NCBI GenBank assembly: GCA_009780315.1
Contig: WRAH01000025.1
Location: 1 to 37,532 of the forward strand
Origin: Defluviitaleaceae bacterium
Lineage (GTDB): Bacteria > Bacillota > Clostridia > Lachnospirales > WQUN01
DNA length: 37,532 nucleotides
Direction of reading: 5' to 3'
Shown: piece after piece, positions 31,495-37,532 of the stretch
Numbering within the stretch: the first letter of the stretch is position 1
Layout of the letters: each line of letters starts with the position of its first letter
The notes under the pieces: model-generated
What the model was told of the DNA's origin: nothing
The model's input: only the letters and a program-made list of their open reading frames with translations
Databases searched by the model: none
Position numbers and translations under genes: made by a program

Positions 31495-32744
31495 AAAAAT
31501 ATTTTGTGATGTATGTAATATTGTCTTTGATTGTCCTCGCAGGGTTTTTAATTGCTGTAACCACATACAATAATCAAATACCCCCAGCCGTAAATACGGT
31601 TGAAGTCAATGAAATTATACAGCAAGTGTCTGCAAACTGGGGGAATATTGAAGGGCTAAGTACTGCACGTTTTGAATATCGCTTTTTTGTTATGAATAAC
31701 TATGGGGATATTTTGTATACCACTAACGAAAATCTACCGGAAACAATGCATACTGCAATAGCCCTCGGTTTTTTGCCAATGAATATTTTTGTAGATAGTC
31801 AGCTTGTTGGAATGGGTTTCATCGAAACATCCTATAGGGCTGACGGTTCTCAAATGGGTGGGAATATAATGATTTTCACTTTCCTATTGGTGTGTGTTTT
31901 AAATGCTGTATTTTTGGCGGTGATATATGTCATTATGATTCGTCCTTTTAAAACCATCCAGCAATTTGCCCATAAAATTTCTTTAGGTATTTTAGATGAT
32001 TCCCTGCCAATAAATAAAAATAACCTCTTTGGGTTATTTACACAAAGTTTTGATATTATGCGCGAATCTCTTAAAGATGCAAGACAGAAGCAACACAATG
32101 CCGAACGCGCCCACAAGGAACTTATTGCATCACTAAGCCATGACATTAAAACCCCTGTGACATCAATCAAAATTATATCCGAGTTGCTTCAAGTCAAATC
32201 TACAGACCCAGCCACTACAGAAAAACTACAAACCATTGAAACAAAAGCCAATGAAATAACCCGCCTAATGAACGATATGCTTCACAGTACATTAGAAAGT
32301 CTAGGCGAATTAAGCGTAAATCCTGCCAGTGAAAACAGCGGCATTTTGCAAGTCCTATTTAAAAATGCCGACCACCTTTCAAAAATCCGACAAAGCCCAA
32401 TTCCATCTTGTCTAATAGCAATAGACCCTGTGCGTATGGAGCAAGTCATTGGCAATATAATAATCAACGCATACAAATATGCTGATACAGAAATAGATGT
32501 AAATTTTGAAATAGTCAACAAAGGTTTACAAATTGACATTAACGACTATGGCAAGGGGGTAGACCCTGAAGAATTAGAACTTATCATCACAAAATTCTAT
32601 CGTGGACAAAACACTAAGGCAAAGGAAGGCGAAGGGTTGGGCTTATATGTAGCAAAACAATTGATGGAAAAAATGGGTGGCGGCATGGAAGCATTTAACC
32701 GCAAAGATGGCTTTACCATCAGACTATGGGTTCGGCTAGGCTAA
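31491..32744 (+). CDS. Membrane sensor histidine kinase
   Basis: A 417-residue kinase partner of the preceding regulator. Membrane helices lie at about 5-25 and 122-146, with an extracellular region of about 95 residues between them. A HAMP-like stretch leads to the dimerisation helix with SLSHDIKTP, whose His is phosphorylated, and then to an ATPase domain with IGNIIINAYKYAD (N box), DYGKGVDPEEL (G1), and GEGLGLYVAK (G2). All needed motifs are present. The ATG overlaps the regulator stop. The fairly long outer loop is more typical of direct ligand sensing than the short loops of BceS-type kinases, which sense through the transporter. Confidence 0.9.
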   Translation: MKKYFVMYVILSLIVLAGFLIAVTTYNNQIPPAVNTVEVNEIIQQVSANWGNIEGLSTARFEYRFFVMNNYGDILYTTNENLPETMHTAIALGFLPMNIFVDSQLVGMGFIETSYRADGSQMGGNIMIFTFLLVCVLNAVFLAVIYVIMIRPFKTIQQFAHKISLGILDDSLPINKNNLFGLFTQSFDIMRESLKDARQKQHNAERAHKELIASLSHDIKTPVTSIKIISELLQVKSTDPATTEKLQTIETKANEITRLMNDMLHSTLESLGELSVNPASENSGILQVLFKNADHLSKIRQSPIPSCLIAIDPVRMEQVIGNIIINAYKYADTEIDVNFEIVNKGLQIDINDYGKGVDPEELELIITKFYRGQNTKAKEGEGLGLYVAKQLMEKMGGGMEAFNRKDGFTIRLWVRLG

Positions 32745-32773
32745 TTATTATAATGAAATCAATGAGAAACGGT

Positions 32774-32827
32774 CTTGACAGAGTGACACTCGAAAACGCG
32801 AGATAAGCGTTTTTCGAGTGTTCTTGT
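32774..32827 (+). terminator. Long hairpin after the two-component operon
   Basis: ACACTCGAAAACGC (32784-32797) pairs with GCGTTTTTCGAGTGT (32805-32819), with one bulged T, and outer TGACA/TGTCA segments extend the stem. No T-tract follows, so it may be a terminator of weak type or a regulatory hairpin before pepD. Confidence 0.5.
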
Positions 32828-32917
32828 CACGATAGGCAAGTCCGATTTTGAATTATTTAATTATTACTTGCAATTTGAAATTTTCTATGATAGGTTACAT
32901 TATAAGGAGTGATAGCT

Positions 32918-34348
32918 ATGATTTTAGACACATATGAGCCAAAAGAAGTTTTTACACATTTTGAAGCAATCAGCCAAATCCCAAGAGGTTCTGGCAATGA
33001 GAAAGCAGTCAGTGACTATGTGGCAGACTTTGCCCGTGGGCTTGGCTTTGAAGTCATACAAGATGAATGGCATAACTTAATTATAAAAAAACCAGCATCT
33101 TCTGGATATGAAAATCATGAGCCGGTCATGCTGCAAGCCCACCTAGATATGGTTTGCGAAAAAAATGCAGATACAACCCACGACTTTCTAAAAGACCCCA
33201 TTAAACTCTATGTTGATGGTGATTTTATAAAAGCCCGCGGTACAACCCTTGGGGCAGACAATGGGCTAGGTATGGCACTATGCATGGCACTTTTGCAAAA
33301 TGGCACAGACCATCCCCCTCTTGAGATTGTATTTACATCTGAAGAAGAAACAGGCATGGATGGCGCAGAAAACTTAGATGTCAGTACACTTAAAAGCCGC
33401 CGCATGATTAACCTTGACTCCAGCGATGATGACCGCTTTACCATGGGTTGTGCCGCTGGCATTAACCTAGAATTTAAAATGTCTATAAATCACGAAACCC
33501 CTGTCGCAGATATGAAAGCGTACAAAGTTTCTGTCAAAGGATTAACTGGTGGGCATTCTGGTGCAGACATTGCCAAAGAGCGCGGCAACTCCATTAAAAT
33601 TTTAGGGCAAGTGTTGGGAGCCCTTGGTGATAATATAAGACTTGCAGAAGTTTCTGGTGGAATGAAAGTCAATGCAATCCCCCGTGAAGCAGAAGCAACA
33701 ATATGGGTTGCAGATGAAAATAAACTCAATGCTACATTGGAAAATTGCCGCAAAAATCTAGCTGTACAATTTCGTGTTTCAGACCCTGAGCTTTCTATAG
33801 AATGTAAAGCAGAGGTCACAGTCGATAAAATGCTTACATTAAAATGTAGCAACCAAGTCATTGCCGCAATGTTGCTTGTGCCTTGTGGTGTGTTCGTGCG
33901 GAGTTTAGAAATTGACGGGCTTGTTAATGCATCCTGCAATATGGGTGTCATTGAAACATCAAAAGACTATGTAAAGATTTCTGCAATGGGCAGAGGTGCC
34001 GCAGAATTTTATAATCTTCAATTGAGAGACAACGCGTCTGCACTGGCAAAATATCTTGGCGCAGACATTTCTTTCTCTCAAAGAAGTGCCGCTTGGCCTT
34101 ATGACCCTAATTCTAAACTGTTAAAAACTGCATTGGACGCGTATACCCCAGTTTTTAACCGTGAACCTATTGTCACTGCGATTCACGCAGGGTTAGAATG
34201 CGGATTGTTTTCTGAAAAAATCCCTGGGCTTGATATTATTTCTGTTGGCCCAACCAATCACGACCTTCACACGCCAGATGAAAGAGTATCCATTACATCA
34301 GTGGCACTATTTTGGAAATTTCTAAAAGCATTGCTAAAGGCACTATAA
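32918..34348 (+). CDS. pepD: Aminoacyl-histidine dipeptidase (Xaa-His dipeptidase, M20 family)
   Basis: A 476-residue cytosolic zinc peptidase of the PepD/carnosinase-like M20 group that cleaves short peptides, notably Xaa-His. Metal-site segments are LQAHLDMV (HxD), GADNGLG, EEETGMDGAE with the catalytic Glu, DSSDDDRFTMGCA, and HAGLECGLF near the C-terminus. N-terminal VFTHFEAISQIPRGSGNE is family-typical and length is normal (about 480). ATG 32918 is 8 nt after AAGGAG; an in-frame GTG at 32909 overlaps that site. It is followed after 1 nt by the GH3 lipoprotein gene, suggesting peptide or muropeptide salvage. Confidence 0.93.
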   Translation: MILDTYEPKEVFTHFEAISQIPRGSGNEKAVSDYVADFARGLGFEVIQDEWHNLIIKKPASSGYENHEPVMLQAHLDMVCEKNADTTHDFLKDPIKLYVDGDFIKARGTTLGADNGLGMALCMALLQNGTDHPPLEIVFTSEEETGMDGAENLDVSTLKSRRMINLDSSDDDRFTMGCAAGINLEFKMSINHETPVADMKAYKVSVKGLTGGHSGADIAKERGNSIKILGQVLGALGDNIRLAEVSGGMKVNAIPREAEATIWVADENKLNATLENCRKNLAVQFRVSDPELSIECKAEVTVDKMLTLKCSNQVIAAMLLVPCGVFVRSLEIDGLVNASCNMGVIETSKDYVKISAMGRGAAEFYNLQLRDNASALAKYLGADISFSQRSAAWPYDPNSKLLKTALDAYTPVFNREPIVTAIHAGLECGLFSEKIPGLDIISVGPTNHDLHTPDERVSITSVALFWKFLKALLKAL

Positions 34349-34349
34349 T

Positions 34350-35591
34350 ATGCAAGGGATTAAAAAATTTGCTGCATTGTTTATGCTTGTCTTTGTACTA
34401 GCTTTTATAGGGTGTGCCGCAGATGAACCCATTGTGACATATCAACCTGATGAAGCAATAATTGTTGAAGGGGTTTACGAGCCATTGATTTACGAACCGC
34501 CCAAGGATGAAGTCAGCATTGAGGATGAGCCGACATTTGACTTTATTGAATACTGGTTGTCTCAAATGACATTAGAGGAAAAAATCGGGCAATTGTTTGT
34601 GTTGCGCTTACCATGGCAGGCTACAGCAATCACAACACAAACAGAGCAGCTTCTCACAGATATTCCTGTTGGCGGAATCATTCTCTTTGGAGACAATGTA
34701 CAGTCTATTGCCCAAATGCAAGCATTAACTGCCCAACTGCAAACCATGTCACCGCTACCTATGTTTATTGCCATTGACGAAGAAGGCGGGCGTGTTTCGC
34801 GCATAGGGCGGCTTTTTGGTGAGCCAACCCCTGCCGCATATGAAATAGGCGCAACCAATGACACCGCATACGCCCGTGAAGTTGGGCAAGACATTGGACA
34901 GCGTTTGACAACCTTGGGCATAAACATGAACTTTGCCCCAATTGCTGATGTGTGGAGTAATCCATCCAATGCTGTCATTGGCAATCGTGCCTTTGGGCGC
35001 ACAGCCGATGTCGCAAGTCCAATGGTTGCTGCCACAGTATATGGCTTGCATGATGAAGGTATTTTTGCAGTGGTTAAACATTTCCCAGGACATGGGGATA
35101 CTTATGAGGACAGCCATTACATGTTGGCGATTCACCCTCATGGGCTTGAGCGTTTCTATCAAGTGGAAGTACTGCCTTTCATCAGCGGAATAGAAGCAGG
35201 TGCAGACGGTGTAATGATTGCGCACATCTCCACACCAGAAATAGCCTATCACAATGGGCTTCTACCATGGATGGAGCCATGGATAGAATCAGGATTACTG
35301 CCAGCCACTTTTTCTGATTTTTGGCTGCAAGACATCTTGCGTGACACATTAGGCTTTGACGGCTTAATCATTACAGATGCCCTTGAAATGCGCGCATTAA
35401 CCGACCACTTTACTTGTGGGCAAATTGCACTTGGGGCTTTTCTTGCTGGGGCAGATATTTTATTGATGCCATCCAACCCTCGCGAGGCGTTTCAAGCCCT
35501 TTTACAGGGATACGAGGAAGGGCTCTTTACAGAAGAACGATTAGACCAGTCGCTTAGACGAATCTTAACGGCTAAAGAAACGATACAGTAA
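34350..35591 (+). CDS. GH3-family beta-N-acetylhexosaminidase-like lipoprotein (NagZ type)
   Basis: A 413-residue exported lipoprotein: signal peptide with lipobox FIGC and Cys22, an acidic linker to about residue 60, then a GH3 TIM-barrel (about 70-410). The NagZ hallmark KHFPGHGDTYEDSH holds the His/Asp general acid pair, and the nucleophile Asp is in LIITDALEM. It would release N-acetylglucosamine from muropeptides or chitin-like substrates outside the membrane. It has no C-terminal Ig-like domains, as expected of single-domain NagZ. ATG 34350 has AAAGG upstream and follows pepD by 1 nt. Confidence 0.88.
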   Translation: MQGIKKFAALFMLVFVLAFIGCAADEPIVTYQPDEAIIVEGVYEPLIYEPPKDEVSIEDEPTFDFIEYWLSQMTLEEKIGQLFVLRLPWQATAITTQTEQLLTDIPVGGIILFGDNVQSIAQMQALTAQLQTMSPLPMFIAIDEEGGRVSRIGRLFGEPTPAAYEIGATNDTAYAREVGQDIGQRLTTLGINMNFAPIADVWSNPSNAVIGNRAFGRTADVASPMVAATVYGLHDEGIFAVVKHFPGHGDTYEDSHYMLAIHPHGLERFYQVEVLPFISGIEAGADGVMIAHISTPEIAYHNGLLPWMEPWIESGLLPATFSDFWLQDILRDTLGFDGLIITDALEMRALTDHFTCGQIALGAFLAGADILLMPSNPREAFQALLQGYEEGLFTEERLDQSLRRILTAKETIQ

Positions 35592-35613
35592 GCTCACCGC
35601 AAGGGGATATGCT

Positions 35614-37302
35614 ATGTTGCAATGGACTAGAAAAAATATACTTGGCAATACGAAAAATGGCGTATATGTTCCGCATATCTTTTGGATTTTAGTGATATAT
35701 GTAGTGCTTACAACGGTGTACTATACTTGGGTTATTCACTATCCATCAGGCTTGACGATTCGTCTTGTTTTAGGCGTGCTTATTTTAGGCACATTTATTA
35801 TTTTAGAAAGATTGAATATCAATGAAGATGTGCGGGCGGCACTATCACCATTTTTAACCGTTTTTTATATCACAGCAACTGCACTGTATTTTACCGGCGA
35901 TTTTTTAGTATTTACGTATGCTATTGGATGTGCCTTAATCTCTCTTGTGTATATGCGCCCAAAAGGCTTGCTGTATTTCTTGGGAGGGGTTGCGGTACTG
36001 CATGGTATTTTAGTCATTGGTCTGGGTCAAAACCTGATGGGCCCAACCTTTGAGTATATGCAAAATCTCGTGTCAGTGTTTGTTACTTTAGGCATCAATG
36101 TTGTGATTTTTTTGTTTTGCAGAAATTATACAGCCGCTTTAAACGAGCTGACCAAAGCAACAGAAGAAGCCAATCAAGCTTCTGCTGTAAAAAGCGTTTT
36201 TTTGTCAAACATGAGTCATGAAATAAGAACCCCATTGAATGCAATCATTGGCATGACGACTATTGGCAAGTCTAATGAGGCGGCGGCTAAAAATGCCTTA
36301 GACAAAATAGAAAACGCGTCAAAGCATTTACTTGGGGTCGTAAACGATGTATTAGACATTGCAAAGCTAGAGTCTGGAAAATTAGAACTGGTGTTAGAAG
36401 ATTTTAGTGTAGAAAAAATGATTCAAAGTGTCATTGATGTTGTTTCTTTGAGTGCGGAAGAAAAAAAGCAGGACTTAATCATTACCATAGGGGAAGAAAT
36501 CCCGCCAATTGTCATAGGTGATGACCAAAGGCTGGCACAAGTCATAATGAATCTTTTAAGCAATGCTATAAAATTTACACCAGAAATGGGCAAAATCCAA
36601 ACCCTTGTCCATCTCATTGAAGAAGATGGAGACAAATGTACACTGGAATTTATCGTCATAGATTCTGGCATTGGCATAAGCCCCGAGAAGCAATCCAGCA
36701 TTTTTGAAGCATTTGCTCAAGCAGAAGCCAGTACATCCCGTAGATTTGGCGGTACTGGGCTTGGGCTTGCCATATGTAAAAACATCATTGATACAATGGG
36801 CGGTACATTCACTATTGAGTCAGAACTTGGCGAGGGTTCAGCATTTATCTTCACAGTGCCTGTGACCCGTGGTGTCATAACATCTCCACAAGAAGTGAAT
36901 GGGGAAGATAGTGCAGATGATTTTACAGGCAAGCATATTTTAATTGCAGAAGATATTGAAATTAACCGAGAAATTATATCTGCCCTCCTTGAACCTACTG
37001 GCATAGGAATCACATGTGTAGAGGATGGTGTAAAAGCCTTGCAAGCCTTTGGTGAAAATCCAGACGCTTTTGACCTTATTTTTATGGATTTACAAATGCC
37101 AAATATGGACGGACTAACTGCCACACGTTATATTCGTGAATCAGGCACTTCAAACTCACTTTATATTCCCATCATAGCTATGACCGCTAATGTCTTTAGT
37201 GACGACATTGCCCAGTGTATCAATGCAGGCATGAATGACCATGTAGGCAAACCGCTGGATATTGCTGTTGTAATGGCAACATTAAAGAAATATTTAAAAT
37301 AA
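35614..37302 (+). CDS. Hybrid sensor histidine kinase with C-terminal receiver domain
   Basis: A 562-residue kinase. The N-terminal about 180 residues hold around six membrane helices and no recognisable soluble sensor. Then follow HisKA with SNMSHEIRTPLNAI, an ATPase domain (NLLSNAIKFTPE, DSGIGISPEK, GTGLGLAICK) and a receiver domain (about 440-560) with acidic EDIE, the phospho-acceptor Asp in IFMDLQMPNMDG and Lys in VGKPLD. No Hpt or output domain is attached, so a separate phosphotransfer partner is needed. It lies 22 nt after the GH3 gene, with GGGGATATG before ATG 35614, and may belong to that operon. Confidence 0.9.
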   Translation: MLQWTRKNILGNTKNGVYVPHIFWILVIYVVLTTVYYTWVIHYPSGLTIRLVLGVLILGTFIILERLNINEDVRAALSPFLTVFYITATALYFTGDFLVFTYAIGCALISLVYMRPKGLLYFLGGVAVLHGILVIGLGQNLMGPTFEYMQNLVSVFVTLGINVVIFLFCRNYTAALNELTKATEEANQASAVKSVFLSNMSHEIRTPLNAIIGMTTIGKSNEAAAKNALDKIENASKHLLGVVNDVLDIAKLESGKLELVLEDFSVEKMIQSVIDVVSLSAEEKKQDLIITIGEEIPPIVIGDDQRLAQVIMNLLSNAIKFTPEMGKIQTLVHLIEEDGDKCTLEFIVIDSGIGISPEKQSSIFEAFAQAEASTSRRFGGTGLGLAICKNIIDTMGGTFTIESELGEGSAFIFTVPVTRGVITSPQEVNGEDSADDFTGKHILIAEDIEINREIISALLEPTGIGITCVEDGVKALQAFGENPDAFDLIFMDLQMPNMDGLTATRYIRESGTSNSLYIPIIAMTANVFSDDIAQCINAGMNDHVGKPLDIAVVMATLKKYLK

Positions 37303-37303
37303 A

Positions 37304-37351
37304 AAAATCTGTCACTTTGCAGTATACTTCTTGTCTAAAGCAAAGTGGCAG
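37304..37351 (-). terminator. Terminator of an unseen minus-strand gene or unit
   Basis: TCTGTCACTTTGC (about 37308-37322) pairs with GCAAAGTGGCAGA (about 37340-37352), with one G-U pair. A strong T-tract is present only on the minus strand, next to the kinase stop, so the stem would end transcription arriving from the right edge. It may also act on the plus strand as a transcript-stabilising stem. Confidence 0.6.
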
Positions 37352-37413
37352 ACTTACATAGTCTTTACAAAAACATATCAATTCCAAACTCAATATGCAT
37401 AATCAACCCAATA

Positions 37414-37486
37414 AAACAAACACCCCCTGATATCACTTTGGTGTACTTCACCAAGGATAATTGTCAGAGGGTGTTTGTTTTTTAGA
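37414..37486 (+). terminator. Large terminator-like hairpin with inner stem
   Basis: AAACAAACACCCCCTGA (37414-37430) pairs with TCAGAGGGTGTTTGTTT (37464-37480) except for one mismatch, and TTTTAG follows on the plus strand. An inner perfect stem TTGGTG/CACCAA (37438-37443 and 37449-37454) fills the loop. It probably ends transcripts of the pepD-GH3-kinase unit. No coding sequence is visible from 37303 to the right edge. Confidence 0.75.
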
Positions 37487-37532
37487 GACAAAGCAAAATT
37501 TTGGTTGCATTTTCTTGACGAATCAAGTAAAA

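Noticed and set aside
34755..35252. 165-codon minus-strand frame opposite the GH3 gene
   Set aside because: Antisense of a well-supported GH3 coding sequence; composition (Cys, His, Trp) is typical of a shadow frame.
219..37486. Shared CCCCCTGATATC in hairpins at both window ends, as a possible dispersed repeat
   Set aside because: Only about 12 bases are common and both are ordinary terminator stems; chance similarity is likely.

Overview
The window looks like chromosomal DNA of a low-GC Gram-positive bacterium, most likely a member of the Clostridia close to Lachnospiraceae-type lineages. This is inferred from strong AGGAGG-type ribosome binding sites, frequent GTG/TTG starts, Rho-independent terminators, lipoprotein signal peptides, a tRNA-Leu with an AAG anticodon, and a formate-tetrahydrofolate ligase one-carbon operon. 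I see no transposase, integrase, phage gene, CRISPR array, rRNA or replication origin. No gap between genes exceeds about 300 bases.

Layout. (1) 1-1404, minus strand: an AI-2E family membrane protein, then a promoter-driven, structured RNA-like segment running off the left edge. (2) 1490-5654, plus: a ferric-siderophore-type ABC importer (permease, permease, ATPase, lipoprotein) whose promoter carries two identical-geometry dyads of DtxR/IdeR type. (3) 5677-15072, plus: folD, fhs, glyA and folC, continuing with almost no gaps into an SLC13-type carboxylate transporter and an ABC exporter pair. folD is preceded by a tandem repeat encoding a 23-codon peptide. (4) 15093-18739, minus: an XRE regulator with a 26-bp palindrome at its promoter, a VOC protein, and selO overlapping a cysteine-free HMA-like protein. 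(5) 19035-25480: an unrecognised 186-aa protein, a DUF362 protein, tRNA-Leu(AAG), an SDR enzyme, a PAP2 phosphatase coupled to a short UvrA-like ATPase, and a small membrane protein. (6) 25497-32744: an ABC transporter and a serine hydrolase of beta-lactamase fold on the minus strand, divergent from a two-component system; 11-bp direct repeats lie between them. (7) 32918-37302, plus: pepD, a NagZ-like GH3 lipoprotein and a membrane hybrid histidine kinase.

How the genes may work together. Region 2 is an iron-chelate uptake unit probably repressed by iron. Region 3 interconverts serine/glycine, methylene-, methenyl- and formyl-tetrahydrofolate and polyglutamylates the cofactor. Region 6 has the layout of a sensor-regulated efflux or envelope-stress module. 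Region 7 could join peptide and muropeptide salvage to a signalling kinase. Nothing here is clearly a new defence or mobile system. The strongest candidates for something undescribed are the left-edge RNA, the repeated folD leader peptide, the 26-bp palindrome, the SelO/HMA-like pair and the serine hydrolase that lacks its usual N-terminal strands.
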